A DNA stretch of 39,069 nt from Thiovulum sp. ES (GCA_000276965.1 AKKQ01000011.1:1-39069); one strand, 5' to 3'. Positions 1 through 9,260 are shown, counted from the first letter of the stretch. The notes: a model not told the origin generated them from the letters alone. Made by a program: numbers and translations.

Positions 1-394
1 TAATTGCTGAAATTTTTTCATCAAGTTTTGCAATCTCTTCAGAGTAATCTTTAGCTTCAGGAATTGTGATTTCAGGAATTTTAATCGCAGAAATTTGCTC
101 TTTTAACTCAAAAATTTTTGAAGAGTAATCGACTGTTTCAGGAATAGTAATCGCTGAAACTTTTTCATCAAGTTTTGCAATTTCCTTGCTGTAATCTTTG
201 TTTTCAGGAATAACAATTGCCGACACTTTTGATTTTAAATCGTCAAGAAAAGTATTGTTATTTTCCTTAACAAAAGTTAGTTCGTCTTGAACTGCTTTTA
301 ACTTGCCAAGAACATTCAAGACAAGAATGAGAAGAAGCAGAGAAACTGCAACACTAGCCATACCAGCATATTCTAGAATTTGAGATAATTCCAT
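1..394 (-). CDS. Membrane-anchored repeat protein, C-terminus outside window
   Basis: The gene runs off the left edge, so only the first 131 residues are visible. The ATG is at 392-394 (complement), preceded by an AAGGA ribosome site. Residues 10-30 form one hydrophobic membrane helix. The rest is charged and helical with a repeat: the triplet SAI recurs at residues 58, 80, 102 and 129, and between copies the pattern is IPExxDYSxxIxxLxEK. The period is 22 residues, with a 5-residue insertion (IPEIT) in the last unit. The repeat is also visible in the DNA as near-identical 60-base stretches near 1-60 and 142-205. I do not recognise a family. An inner-membrane protein with a long coiled-coil or fibrous extension is the best description. 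Confidence 0.8.
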   Translation of the reverse strand, partial: MELSQILEYAGMASVAVSLLLLILVLNVLGKLKAVQDELTFVKENNNTFLDDLKSKVSAIVIPENKDYSKEIAKLDEKVSAITIPETVDYSSKIFELKEQISAIKIPEITIPEAKDYSEEIAKLDEKISAI

Positions 395-502
395 CTAGTT
401 TTTCCTTAAAATTTTGTTTAATAGTTTATCAAAAAGTTTTTACTTTTTAATAATGTTTTAAGATTCAAAAATCTAGATTGGAAATTTTTTGGTTAAGAAA
501 AT

Positions 503-529
503 GGGAAATTTCCCGTGAAATACACGGGG
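503..529. terminator. Hairpin after secA
   Basis: A stem CCCGTG (512-517) pairs with CACGGG (523-528). It overlaps the palindrome GGGAAATTTCCC (503-514). The run of T lies on the plus-strand side, and the minus-strand side has only AAATTT, so it is a weak or bidirectional terminator for secA. Confidence 0.45.
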
Positions 530-537
530 TTTTTTGA

Positions 538-3192
538 TTATTGCTCTACTGCAAAAGCACCTTTTTTTGGTCCAGAAGTTCCACAACACTGTTTATATTT
601 TTTACCACTTCCGCAAGGGCAAGGATCATTTCTTTTTGGATTTTTCTCAGATTTAATTGGAGTTTTCTTATTTTCTTCAGCTCGAATCTCATTCTGCTTT
701 TCAGCAATTTTCTTTTCAGCTTCTCGTTTTTCAATAAACTCTTTACTCTCCTCTTCAGCATTTCCACCAAATTGAATAAGTTGTAAAGTTTTGATACTCT
801 CAAATTTCATTGTGCCAACAAGTTCGTTGAAAAGATGAAAACTCTCTTTCTTATATTCCGTAAGAGGGTCTTTTTGATTATAACCTCGAAGTCCAATACC
901 AGCTTTTAAAATATCCATTTGATGTAAATGTTCTCGCCAAGCTTTGTCAAGAGTTTTCAAGTAGAATTCTCGCTCAATGTTTTTCTTGATCATTTTGTCA
1001 AGTCTTTCCATCTTTTTCTCATATTGAGTTTCGATTTTTTCAAGAACAAGAGTTTTGATTTCACCCGCATCTAATTCAGAAACATCAGAATTTTGAATAT
1101 CTAATTTGAGTTCCTCTTTTAAACTGCCGACAAATCCCTCAATATTGTAATCCTCTTTTGGGAGACCTTCAAAAACAGAATAGCTTTTCATGAGAACTTG
1201 CAAATATTCACGACGATTTTCAGAAAGTTTTGTTTCAATGTCGTAATTCCAATCAAGTAGCTGATTTCGGAATTTGAAAACTACTTTTCTCTGCTCATTT
1301 GAAACATCATCATATTGAACAACATGTTTTCGATGTTCAAAGTGCATTCCCTCGACTCGTTTTTGTGCTCGTTCAACAGCTCTTGTAACCATGCCAGATT
1401 CAATATGTTCGCCCTCTTCAATTCCTAGACGATCCATAATTTTCATGATTCGGTCGCTACCAAAAATTCGGAGTAAATTATCTTCAAGACTAAGGAAAAA
1501 TTGAGTTTCACCTGCATCACCTTGCCGACCTGCTCGACCACGAAGTTGATTGTCAATTCGTCTATTTTCATGTCGTTCAGTTCCAAGAATGAAAAGACCA
1601 CCAAGTTCTAAAACACCTTCACCGAGTTTAATATCAACACCACGACCAGCCATATTTGTTGCAATTGTTACCGCACCTTTTTGACCAGCTTTTTTGATAA
1701 TTTCACCCTCTTTTTCGTGATTTTTAGCATTTAAAACATTGTGAAAAATCTTTTCACTTTTTAAAATTTTATGAAGTTGCTCACTCTTTTCAATAGAAGC
1801 AGTTCCAATTAAAATCGGTTGCCCTTTTCCATGAACCTCTTTCACTTTTTTGATAACGGCATCAAACTTTTCTCGCTCTGTTTTGTAGATGAGGTCGTTT
1901 TGATCAATTCTTGTAATAGGAATATTTGTCGGAATTGAAACAACATCCAAATTGTAGATTTCAGCAAATTCAGTCGCTTCAGTTTGAGCTGTTCCCGTCA
2001 TTCCTGCCAATTTGTCATACATTCGGAAATAGTTTTGGAAAGTGATGTCGGCGAGAGTTTGAGACTCCTCTTTTACCTGAACACCCTCTTTTGCCTCAAG
2101 TGCTTGGTGAAGTCCATCAGAGTATCGTCGTCCGTCAGAAAGTCGCCCCGTGAATTCATCAACAATTACAATTTGTCCCTCTTTTACAACATAATCAACA
2201 TCGGCAACAAAAATATAGTTTGCTTTTAGCGACTGGTCGAGGTGGTGCGAAAGAATTGCATTTTCTGGACTATATAAATTATCGACTCCAAAAAGCTCCT
2301 GTGCTTTCTCAATTCCCTGATCTGTAATTAAAACAGTTCGATTTTTTTCATCGACATAGAAATCTTCAGTATATTTTTCAGGGTCTCCAACTTTTTCAGG
2401 CTCAATTTTTTCACCTTTTAAGAGACTTTTTGCAACTTTATCCGCAGTTGTGTAATTATCAAGTTTTCGGTCAATTGGTCCAGAAATAATTAGCGGAGTT
2501 CGAGCTTCGTCAATTAAAATTGAATCGACCTCATCGACAATAACAAAATGGTGTTCTCTCTGAACCATTTCGTCTTTTGAATATTTCATATTGTCTCGGA
2601 GATAGTCAAAACCAAACTCGTTATTTGTTCCGTATGTTATGTCTGCCCAATATTGCTCTTTTTTTTCATAGTCGCTCTCAAATTTTTCAGTAATTGTCCC
2701 AACTGTTAAGCCCAAAAACTCATAAAGTGCTCGCAACTCTTCAGCATCTCTTTTTGCCAAATAGTCATTTACCGTAACAAGATGAACACCTTTTCCTGTC
2801 ATTGCATTTAAAACAATTGGCAAAGTCGCAACAAGTGTTTTTCCCTCACCCGTTTTCATTTCCGCAATTCGACCTTCGTGAAGAGTCATACCCCCGATAA
2901 GTTGAACATCATAATGTCGCATTCCTAGAACTCTTTTACTTGCTTCTCTTGTAATTGCAAATGAATCATGTAGAACTTCATCAAGTTTTTTTGTTCCGCT
3001 TTTTACAGCTTCTCGTAGTTCAGAAAATTTATTTTTGAGTTCATCATCACTTAATTTTGAATAGGTATCTTCAAGTTGATTTATTTCATCAACTCTTTTT
3101 TGATACTTCTTCAGTTCTCTATCATTTTTAGTTCCGAAAATCTTCCCAAAAATAAATAGAAAAAAGTGAGCTATTTTTCTAAAAAAATCCAT
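538..3192 (-). CDS. secA: Protein translocase ATPase SecA
   Basis: SecA is the cytoplasmic ATPase that drives unfolded preproteins through the SecYEG channel. The protein is 884 residues, close to the usual 850-900. Walker A is GEGKT at residues 115-119, and the DEAD-like motif IVDEVDS with nearby IDEAR is near residue 220. The helicase-like second motor domain ends with GRAGRQGD. The C-terminal zinc-binding SEC-C motif (C858, C860, C869, C870 in [13 protein letters not shown]) contacts SecB or the membrane in other bacteria. I chose the ATG at 3190-3192 because AAGGGG lies 4 bases before it; an in-frame TTG just upstream would be only one base from that site. A GATGAGGTC word encodes D-E-V in the DEAD-like motif and another encodes D-L-I. 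Confidence 0.98.
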   Translation of the reverse strand: MDFFRKIAHFFLFIFGKIFGTKNDRELKKYQKRVDEINQLEDTYSKLSDDELKNKFSELREAVKSGTKKLDEVLHDSFAITREASKRVLGMRHYDVQLIGGMTLHEGRIAEMKTGEGKTLVATLPIVLNAMTGKGVHLVTVNDYLAKRDAEELRALYEFLGLTVGTITEKFESDYEKKEQYWADITYGTNNEFGFDYLRDNMKYSKDEMVQREHHFVIVDEVDSILIDEARTPLIISGPIDRKLDNYTTADKVAKSLLKGEKIEPEKVGDPEKYTEDFYVDEKNRTVLITDQGIEKAQELFGVDNLYSPENAILSHHLDQSLKANYIFVADVDYVVKEGQIVIVDEFTGRLSDGRRYSDGLHQALEAKEGVQVKEESQTLADITFQNYFRMYDKLAGMTGTAQTEATEFAEIYNLDVVSIPTNIPITRIDQNDLIYKTEREKFDAVIKKVKEVHGKGQPILIGTASIEKSEQLHKILKSEKIFHNVLNAKNHEKEGEIIKKAGQKGAVTIATNMAGRGVDIKLGEGVLELGGLFILGTERHENRRIDNQLRGRAGRQGDAGETQFFLSLEDNLLRIFGSDRIMKIMDRLGIEEGEHIESGMVTRAVERAQKRVEGMHFEHRKHVVQYDDVSNEQRKVVFKFRNQLLDWNYDIETKLSENRREYLQVLMKSYSVFEGLPKEDYNIEGFVGSLKEELKLDIQNSDVSELDAGEIKTLVLEKIETQYEKKMERLDKMIKKNIEREFYLKTLDKAWREHLHQMDILKAGIGLRGYNQKDPLTEYKKESFHLFNELVGTMKFESIKTLQLIQFGGNAEEESKEFIEKREAEKKIAEKQNEIRAEENKKTPIKSEKNPKRNDPCPCGSGKKYKQCCGTSGPKKGAFAVEQ
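1889..1897 (+). repeat. GATGAGGTC word, 9-mer
   Basis: Within secA. On the coding strand it reads GAC CTC ATC (D-L-I). The flanking base is A instead of C. Confidence 0.7.
2527..2536 (-). repeat. CGATGAGGTC word, perfect 10-mer
   Basis: Within secA, read GAT GAG GTC (D-E-V) in the ATPase motif VDEVD. Confidence 0.85.
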
Positions 3193-3216
3193 CAATCCCC
3201 TTAAAAATTTATTAAA

Positions 3217-3222
3217 AGTGTA
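3217..3222 (-). promoter_or_regulatory. Possible secA -10 box
   Basis: TACACT on the minus strand, about 25 bases upstream of the secA start and preceded by a TTTTCG tract. It is a plausible match only. Confidence 0.3.
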
Positions 3223-3315
3223 GCGAAAATTAAAGATAAGAATATTTTAAATTAAAAACAAATTCACCTTAATTCCGTAAAGTTGCTATCACAATTTAGT
3301 TTTGATTCTTTTTGA

Positions 3316-3321
3316 TAAAAT
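3316..3321 (+). promoter_or_regulatory. Possible -10 box of the DUF1566 gene
   Basis: TAAAAT in the context TTTTTGATAAAATT, about 30 bases before the start codon. The T-rich tract upstream and lack of a -35 fit Campylobacterota sigma-70 promoters. Confidence 0.45.
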
Positions 3322-3349
3322 TTGAATATTCTTATAAGGAGAAACATTT

Positions 3350-4036
3350 ATGAAAACTGAAGAACTTCTACAAGCACTTTACAAGATAAGTTTAGAAAAT
3401 AATAAAATGCTGAAAACTCTTTTGGAAGATGACACAATTACTCTTATTAAAGAGAGTAGTCATATGTTGAAAACTCTTTTTGAAGAAGATATTGTTGTGA
3501 AAACTGCACAGGAAAACAACAAATTACTAAAAACTCTTATTGAAGATGGTGTAAAAGTAAAAGATGGTAAAACAGAAAGTTCTCCAAAAGAGGACATGAA
3601 ATTAGGCAAAGACCTTGAACCAAAAGTTGTTACTGGAGACAAAATTATTGATAAATCTGATTATGTTAGTGGTTGGACTGATGAAGAGACTGGTTTGACT
3701 TGGGAATTTAAATCTGAAGATAGAAGAAATACAATTTTAACTTTTAAAGAAGCTGAAAACTATCGAGATGAATTGAATTCTACAAAATTTTCTGGATTTG
3801 ACGACTGGAGAATTCCGACACTGAAAGAATTGAAAACACTGATTACAAAAGAGAAAAATCTATTCTCATTTATAAAAGCACCACTTGCTAAAAATACGAA
3901 TTACGGATATTGGACTTCTACAAAATACGATGCAAATTTCTTTATGATTGTTAATTTCCGAGCAGGAAAAGAGACAAAAAGCGAGAGAAACAATCTTGAT
4001 TACATTCGGTGTGTTCGAGGACAACTTGAAGAATAG
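3350..4036 (+). CDS. DUF1566 (Lcl-type) domain protein with N-terminal repeats
   Basis: A 228-residue protein starting at ATG after a clear AAGGAG site. The C-terminal half has the DUF1566 signature GFDDWRIPTLKEL near residue 150, followed by a conserved YWTST and a terminal YIRCVRG. This fold is related to the C-type-lectin-like formylglycine-generating family and is often found in exported bacterial proteins of unknown role. The N-terminal 70 residues carry three copies of an LKTLxED motif at about residues 21, 40 and 60, suggesting a short helical repeat. No signal peptide is visible, which is unusual for this domain. The next gene starts inside its last codons, so the two are translationally coupled. 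Confidence 0.85.
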   Translation: MKTEELLQALYKISLENNKMLKTLLEDDTITLIKESSHMLKTLFEEDIVVKTAQENNKLLKTLIEDGVKVKDGKTESSPKEDMKLGKDLEPKVVTGDKIIDKSDYVSGWTDEETGLTWEFKSEDRRNTILTFKEAENYRDELNSTKFSGFDDWRIPTLKELKTLITKEKNLFSFIKAPLAKNTNYGYWTSTKYDANFFMIVNFRAGKETKSERNNLDYIRCVRGQLEE

Positions 4037-4379
4037 AACTTTTCTTTTTTTACTTTTCACAAATTTTCTATTTTCAGAAGAGATTTATCACAAAGTTGGA
4101 AATAAAAGTGTGAAGTATTTTAAGAGTGGAAACAGCTATTCTCTTTATAATGAAAACTTAGAAACAGATGGAACAATTCTAATTCGTGGAAAGATTGAAA
4201 ATCCGACTGATTTCGCACAAAAATATAATTTAGAATTTTTAAAAAGAAATTCTACGGGAACTTTTCTGTTCCTGATTTTATCAGAAGATGAAATTATAGA
4301 AGTTTGCAATAAATTACAAAATTTAGACGATGTAGAAACAGCAGAACCAAATTGGAAAAGAAAAAGAGGTTTAAAATGA
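4026..4379 (+). CDS. Small exported protein resembling a subtilase propeptide (I9-like)
   Basis: A 117-residue protein. I place the start at TTG 4026-4028: it follows GAGGA at good spacing and gives a clean signal peptide (MKNRTFLFLLFTNFLFS, then EE). An in-frame ATG further upstream would put 26 charged residues in front of it. The mature part ends with ILSEDEIIEVCNKL and DDVETAEPNW. The latter pattern, 'V...vEPN', closes the propeptide of subtilisin-like S8 proteases just before the catalytic domain. Here no protease follows; the frame ends at TGA overlapping the hldD start. It could be a stand-alone protease inhibitor or folding chaperone of the propeptide type. The family assignment rests on this motif and overall shape, so it is tentative. 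Confidence 0.6.
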   Translation: MKNRTFLFLLFTNFLFSEEIYHKVGNKSVKYFKSGNSYSLYNENLETDGTILIRGKIENPTDFAQKYNLEFLKRNSTGTFLFLILSEDEIIEVCNKLQNLDDVETAEPNWKRKRGLK

Positions 4380-5323
4380 GAGATATTTTAATTACAGGCG
4401 GAGCTGGATTTATCGGTAGCAATTTGGCTCACAAACTACAAGAACTCTATCCAGAAACTAGAATTGTTGTTTTTGATAAATTTCGAGATGGAACAAAATT
4501 TGACACTTCCCATAATGAGAGATTTTTAGGTCATTTTAAAAACTTGATTGGATTTCGTGGTGAAATTATTGCGGGAGATTTAAGAAACAAAAGTGATTTG
4601 GAAAAATTAAAGAAATATGATTTTGGGACAATTTTTCACGAAGGTGCGGTTAGCGACACAACTGTTATTGATGAAAATTTTGTGATGGAAACAAACCTAA
4701 ATTCATTTCACGACCTCATCGAGTTAGCAAAAGAGAAAAATGCTAAATTAATTTATGCATCAAGTGCAGGAACTTATGGTAATTCTCCAGCACCAAATAG
4801 AGTTGGCGAAGGTGAAAATCCTGAAAATGTTTATGGCTTTAGTAAATTGATGATGGATCGAGTCGCTCAAAACTCTGATTATAAAAATATTATTGGTTTG
4901 CGATATTTCAATGTTTATGGCGAACGAGAAAAATATAAAATGAATTCCGCCTCAATGATTTTTCAACTCCGAAATCAAATTTTAGAAACTGGTAGAGTTC
5001 GACTTTTTGAATTTGGTGAGCAAAAACGAGATTTTGTCTATATTGATGATGTTGTTCAAGCTAATCTTTTAGCGATGAGGTCTGATGCAAATGGAATTTT
5101 TAATGTCGGCAGTGGAATCGCTCGAACTTTTAATGATATTGTTGAAATTCTTCTCTCAGAAATGAAAGAGATTGTTGAAATAGAATATATAAAAAATCCT
5201 TACACTTTCTACCAAAATCACACCGAAGCGGATATTTCTAAAACTGAAAAGATTTTAGGCTATGAGCCAGAATTTTCTCTTGAAGATGGCATTAAAAAAT
5301 ACCTAGAATCCGACTTAATATAA
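4376..5323 (+). CDS. hldD: ADP-L-glycero-D-manno-heptose 6-epimerase HldD
   Basis: HldD (RfaD) converts ADP-D-glycero-D-manno-heptose to the L,D form, the donor for the inner core of lipopolysaccharide. The 315-residue protein is an extended short-chain dehydrogenase. The NAD(P)-binding GGAGFIGSN is at residues 8-16, a serine pair is at 129-130 (YASSAGTYG), and the catalytic Y153xxxK157 is in YGFSK. RDFVYIDDVV is typical of the family. The ATG overlaps the stop of the preceding gene (ATGA) and has AGAGG upstream; a longer start at TTG 4352 would add an unconserved tail. The other heptose genes (gmhA, hldE, gmhB) are not nearby. Two perfect GATGAGGTC words lie in this gene, in different reading frames. 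Confidence 0.95.
   Translation: MRDILITGGAGFIGSNLAHKLQELYPETRIVVFDKFRDGTKFDTSHNERFLGHFKNLIGFRGEIIAGDLRNKSDLEKLKKYDFGTIFHEGAVSDTTVIDENFVMETNLNSFHDLIELAKEKNAKLIYASSAGTYGNSPAPNRVGEGENPENVYGFSKLMMDRVAQNSDYKNIIGLRYFNVYGEREKYKMNSASMIFQLRNQILETGRVRLFEFGEQKRDFVYIDDVVQANLLAMRSDANGIFNVGSGIARTFNDIVEILLSEMKEIVEIEYIKNPYTFYQNHTEADISKTEKILGYEPEFSLEDGIKKYLESDLI
4712..4721 (-). repeat. CGATGAGGTC word, perfect 10-mer
   Basis: Within hldD on the non-coding strand; the coding strand reads GAC CTC ATC (D-L-I). Confidence 0.85.
5073..5082 (+). repeat. CGATGAGGTC word, perfect 10-mer
   Basis: Within hldD but in a shifted frame, GCG ATG AGG TCT (A-M-R-S). It uses the rare arginine codon AGG. Confidence 0.85.
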
Positions 5324-5345
5324 GAAACATAAAATACACCTATTA

Positions 5346-5380
5346 AAAACAGTGTTAAATTTCCGATTTTTCACTGTTTT
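5346..5380 (+). terminator. Likely terminator after hldD
   Basis: AAAACAGTG (5346-5354) is the inverted complement of CACTGTTTT (5372-5380), with a 17-base AT-rich loop and trailing Ts. Confidence 0.5.
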
Positions 5381-5415
5381 CACAAAATTCTCTTTCATTT
5401 ACAAATTTTTTTTGC

Positions 5416-5421
5416 TATGAT
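5416..5421 (+). promoter_or_regulatory. -10 box of the SCP2-like gene
   Basis: TATGAT preceded by a T8-G-C tract, 33 bases before the ATG. The layout is typical of Campylobacterota housekeeping promoters. Confidence 0.55.
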
Positions 5422-5453
5422 TTAATCATACAAATTTAGTATAAGGTAAATAA

Positions 5454-5834
5454 ATGACATTCTTAAGTCCAGAATGGTGTGATGCTTATGTTGAAGCATG
5501 GAAAAACAATGAAGAGCTAAAAAAAGGTCTTAAAAAATTCACAGGAAACTTTGTTTATAGAATTAGTGATAAAGAAGAAGTTGCTCCACTTCAAGTGAAT
5601 GTTGAAAAAGGTGAAATTACTTACCATGGTACTCTAAATGGTGACAAAATTGAATTTGACATGTGGGCTCCATTTGATGGTTGGAGACAAGTTGTTCAAG
5701 GTGAGCTTTCTGTTAAAAAAGCAATGATGGCTAAAGGTTTTGGATTCAAAGGTTCAAAAATTAAAGCTGCAATGTATATGGGTTCTTTTGAAAGAAGTAT
5801 CAATATGATGGGAACAATCGAAACAGAATTCTAA
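5454..5834 (+). CDS. SCP2 sterol-transfer-like domain protein
   Basis: A 126-residue soluble protein with its own promoter and a TAAGG site before the ATG. The pattern FLSPEWCDAYVEAWKNN at the start, then PLQVNVEKGEI and the tail ELSVKKAMMAKGF, resembles bacterial SCP2-fold proteins that bind a hydrophobic ligand in a small alpha/beta barrel. The natural ligand in bacteria is generally unknown. There is no signal peptide or membrane helix, so it should be cytoplasmic. It stands alone between two terminators, so context says nothing about its role. Assignment to SCP2 is from the N-terminal motif and size, without alignment. Confidence 0.65.
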   Translation: MTFLSPEWCDAYVEAWKNNEELKKGLKKFTGNFVYRISDKEEVAPLQVNVEKGEITYHGTLNGDKIEFDMWAPFDGWRQVVQGELSVKKAMMAKGFGFKGSKIKAAMYMGSFERSINMMGTIETEF

Positions 5835-5856
5835 TTCGTTTTTTTCTCTTTATTTG

Positions 5857-5876
5857 TCGGGGAAACTCTTCCCCGA
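5857..5876. terminator. Bidirectional terminator between convergent genes
   Basis: A perfect 8-bp stem TCGGGGAA/TTCCCCGA with a 4-base loop (ACTC). TATATTTT follows on the plus side and an A/T-rich stretch flanks the other side. It sits between the stop at 5834 and the convergent stop at 5883. Confidence 0.75.
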
Positions 5877-5882
5877 TATATT

Positions 5883-8800
5883 TTAGTTTCCAGTCGGAAA
5901 ACTCATTTTTTCACAAACCATTTCAACTTCATCATTTACAATATCAAGATATTTAACATAAAATTCCCGACCCATTGCTTCTGCTGAATATCTCACAACT
6001 CCAATTTGTTCAAAGCTGTTTTTACTAACAATTGAGATTTCACCAATTAACGGAGAAAGAACATCTGTTGTTTCTGGCATATAGAAAAGATTTACTGTTG
6101 TATGAACATTTTCACCATATTCAAAAGGGAAATTTCTTTCCAAATAGATATTTCTTGAAACAAGTGAAAGATTTAGATCCGACGGTAAAACTCCTGATTT
6201 TGCATCAAGTGTTGCAGTTAAATACTCATAACCCTCTTCATGAAGATTTATAGTTCCGCAATCAGCAAAACTGTAAGTAGAAGTTACTTGTGATTCTGAT
6301 TTTAGGAGAATGTCATAAGCAACAGAACCTAAATAATTCCCCTCTTCATCTGATGCCTCAACTGTAACAACAATTGAATCTTCAGTTCCAGCAGTTCCAA
6401 AATCTGGTTTTGCTAATAGTGTATAAGTCAATCCTTCATCAGTCTCTTTAATAAAAACAGACTCGCCGCTATTATTTAAATAGTAATTTCCAATATCCCC
6501 ACTAAAAGTAAAGTTGAGCTGAATTCCCTCTCTTGCACTCTTAACATAGATAGGAATTTCGCTTAATATTCCCTCTTTTAATTTTATAATTACACTCTCA
6601 TCATCTTCATACTCAATACCATTTATTTCTGTATAAACAATTGGAGGAACAACTGTAATTCCAACTTTTTCGACATCTGCATGTCCAGAATTTTGAAGAA
6701 TAAAAGATAGATCCTCTTCTCCACTCACTTCACCTGCTTTTATCGTAACAAGAAAAGTATCTGAATCTACAATTCTTTCAATATTTTCAACTGTTACATA
6801 CTGTGGTAAGTTTAGAACTTGCGAAGTAAAATCATTGTCAAAATTTTCTGTCATGTAGTGTGAAGCTGTAAAACTAATTGTATGCTCTTCACCATAGATT
6901 AGAGTCAAATTTAAAGGAGTAGGGTAAGTAACTATCTCAAACCTGTAATCCATTTGATCAAGCGGAAAAGTCGGTGTTAAATCAACCGTGTCATTCTCAT
7001 CAACCAAATCAGATTCATCAATTGTTAGATTTCCATCGACTGGAACAGAGTTTGGATTTCCATTTTGATCGTGATAATCTTTGATATTTACATCAACTCT
7101 GTATTCGACTTTGCTTTCAATCAATTGTCCAGTTGCTTCATCAATTGTAACTCTGTTTGCCTCAAGCAAAATTGTATCCATAAGAGTTCCATTAAATGGA
7201 ATTTTGAGCGGATTGGTTGCACCAATTTCAACATCTGGATTTGATGCAAAATGCCAAGAGTAACGAACAGTCTCATCCTCAACTCTTGGAATACAAATCG
7301 TGTCGTCATATTTTGATTGGATAGAGCTTAAAAGCTGTAAAGATGGATCATCATACTCAACATAATATTCACGGAATTCCTGAAAACTTCTATTTTCATG
7401 CAGAGTTAAAAAGTTTTCAAAATCAACATTCATCTCAGAGTTGTAACGAATTTTTAAACTTGTTAAAAGAGAATCCATGCTTTCATCAATTCTGACATCA
7501 AGAAGCTTTGAGAATTTCTGAGTAATTCGTTGCCAAAGAAGAACATTTTCATCTTCAGTTGTGTTTAATTCAATATTTGGCAAGTCGTAATACTCTTTAA
7601 GAAGATCATAAAGTGTATTTCCACTTTCAGAAAAGATTTGTCTAAAATTTGTGAAACCACTATCTTCAATTTTTGACACAAAAGTGTGAAGACTGTTTTT
7701 ATCATTTTCTGATTCTGCTAAGAATTTTGTATAGTAATAATCACTATTTTTTGTAAAAGTTTGACTCTCAACATCAAAATCATCTAGCATTGTTGATGGA
7801 TCATCAACCATAAACTCTATAAATTTTTCAAAATTGTAAATCTTTCTTTCATAAGTATCAAGAATAAAAATAATTCCACCGTTATAATCGGCTCTTCTTG
7901 TATCAGTGTAATAACTTTTAAAAGCAGTTAATAGGCTTTTGTCGCCGAGAAAATATTTAAGCATATTTTGAAAATCAGTTCTGTTTAGAAGATTGTCAAG
8001 CTCTTTAAAATCTGGATCGTCATAATATTGAGATTGCAACTCTTTAAAGAGAGATTCCCAAGAATCATTTATATCAATATTCATAAGACGGGTGAAGTTG
8101 TCTTCAAAAGTCTCTTTTAAATAGATTATTGTGTCATTTACATCAATCTCATTTCCATAATCATCAGTATAAATATTCTCATAAATAGTTCCATAATAGT
8201 GGAAAAGAAGTGATTCGTAAGATTGATCAGAAAAACTAAAATTGTTTAAATCATCAATTTTATTTTCACAACCCCACTCGCCAAGAAGAGGAAAATCTCC
8301 ATAAATAAGGGCTTTTGCAACAATTGATTCTTCATCAAAAGTGATATAGATATTATCAAGAATTGGAGCAAGAGAGACGGAGACCTCATCGCGAGGAGAA
8401 TAGATTGAAAAAGTTGTTTCTGTCTTATCTTCAATTGCATTTGTTAAAACAAAACTGTTTTCGGAATAGACCATATTTCCGACATCACCAGAAAATTGAA
8501 TTGAGACCTCAGCAGTTTCAGTATTTAAAGTTGAAAAATCAACACTTCCAGAAATTGAAGAATCAGAATTTAGAGTTCCATCAACTGGAGTAAAATTGAG
8601 AGAACTGTTTGTAACAATGCTCGGATCAGGAATTAGTCTCCAACTTAAAATATCATTGTTTGGATTTTTGAGAGTAAAAGTAATAGTTGTCTCTGTATCT
8701 CCCTCTGTTTGAACAACACTTTTTAATGATGGTTCTGAAATTTCAGAATCTTCATAAGAGACTTTGATTGGAATTGTTACCGATGAGGTCGAGGCTGTTA

Positions 8801-9158
8801 ATTCTTTTGTGATGTTTCCTTCTAAAATTGTATAGCTATTTCCACTTTTTGCCTCTACTAAAAATGTTACATCTCTTTCAGTTGGAATTCCATAAAGCTC
8901 CAAACTCCAATTATTTCCGTCCTTAATCATATTCTCGCTATTGTAATAAGTTTCAGCACTATCAAAAACAGTTATCTCTATTCGTGAAATATCTTCAGAA
9001 GATATATTTTTTATTGCTCTTTTTGTTGAAACAGAAACAGGCAACTCTATTTTTGCTTCAATATCCACACTTGTAACAGTTGTGTTGCTACTACTATCAC
9101 TAGAGCCACAACTATTCACAAACAGAAATATAATAATGGGTAACAGAAATTTCTGCAT
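5883..9158 (-). CDS. Very large lipoprotein of unknown function
   Basis: A 1091-residue protein with a lipoprotein signal (MQKFLLPIIIFLFVNSC, acylated Cys17), then a Ser/Thr-rich linker. Composition is acidic and rich in Asp, Glu, Asn, Ser and Tyr, as for cell-surface proteins. Residues about 30-250 and 680-1080 look like strings of beta-sandwich domains (alternating hydrophobic strands, 'SGDIGNYYL', 'SFTASHYM'). The segment about 300-640 is predicted helical, with repeated aromatic-acidic patterns (SYESLLFHYY, DSWESLFKEL, DFENFLTLHENRSF). I recognise no named domain or catalytic motif. It is monocistronic, divergent from the glutamate dehydrogenase gene. A surface adhesin-like or structural lipoprotein is possible but unproven. 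Confidence 0.85.
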   Translation of the reverse strand: MQKFLLPIIIFLFVNSCGSSDSSSNTTVTSVDIEAKIELPVSVSTKRAIKNISSEDISRIEITVFDSAETYYNSENMIKDGNNWSLELYGIPTERDVTFLVEAKSGNSYTILEGNITKELTASTSSVTIPIKVSYEDSEISEPSLKSVVQTEGDTETTITFTLKNPNNDILSWRLIPDPSIVTNSSLNFTPVDGTLNSDSSISGSVDFSTLNTETAEVSIQFSGDVGNMVYSENSFVLTNAIEDKTETTFSIYSPRDEVSVSLAPILDNIYITFDEESIVAKALIYGDFPLLGEWGCENKIDDLNNFSFSDQSYESLLFHYYGTIYENIYTDDYGNEIDVNDTIIYLKETFEDNFTRLMNIDINDSWESLFKELQSQYYDDPDFKELDNLLNRTDFQNMLKYFLGDKSLLTAFKSYYTDTRRADYNGGIIFILDTYERKIYNFEKFIEFMVDDPSTMLDDFDVESQTFTKNSDYYYTKFLAESENDKNSLHTFVSKIEDSGFTNFRQIFSESGNTLYDLLKEYYDLPNIELNTTEDENVLLWQRITQKFSKLLDVRIDESMDSLLTSLKIRYNSEMNVDFENFLTLHENRSFQEFREYYVEYDDPSLQLLSSIQSKYDDTICIPRVEDETVRYSWHFASNPDVEIGATNPLKIPFNGTLMDTILLEANRVTIDEATGQLIESKVEYRVDVNIKDYHDQNGNPNSVPVDGNLTIDESDLVDENDTVDLTPTFPLDQMDYRFEIVTYPTPLNLTLIYGEEHTISFTASHYMTENFDNDFTSQVLNLPQYVTVENIERIVDSDTFLVTIKAGEVSGEEDLSFILQNSGHADVEKVGITVVPPIVYTEINGIEYEDDESVIIKLKEGILSEIPIYVKSAREGIQLNFTFSGDIGNYYLNNSGESVFIKETDEGLTYTLLAKPDFGTAGTEDSIVVTVEASDEEGNYLGSVAYDILLKSESQVTSTYSFADCGTINLHEEGYEYLTATLDAKSGVLPSDLNLSLVSRNIYLERNFPFEYGENVHTTVNLFYMPETTDVLSPLIGEISIVSKNSFEQIGVVRYSAEAMGREFYVKYLDIVNDEVEMVCEKMSFPTGN
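8382..8391 (-). repeat. CGATGAGGTC word, perfect 10-mer
   Basis: Inside the large lipoprotein gene, coding GAT GAG GTC (D-E-V). Confidence 0.85.
8781..8790 (+). repeat. CGATGAGGTC word, perfect 10-mer
   Basis: Inside the large lipoprotein gene, on its non-coding strand. The coding strand reads TCG ACC TCA TCG (S-T-S-S), a third distinct frame. Confidence 0.85.
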
Positions 9159-9260
9159 AAAAATCCTTAAGTTTTGAAATATCTAGTTAACATCGACTTT
9201 AAAAAAATTGCCTTAATTTATGGCTAATAACTTTGATAGTTTTTTGTTAGTCTTTTTCGC

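Noticed and set aside
1-250. Direct repeats of about 60 bases that could suggest a CRISPR or tandem array
   Set aside because: They are imperfect, lie in one open frame and encode a 22-residue protein repeat.
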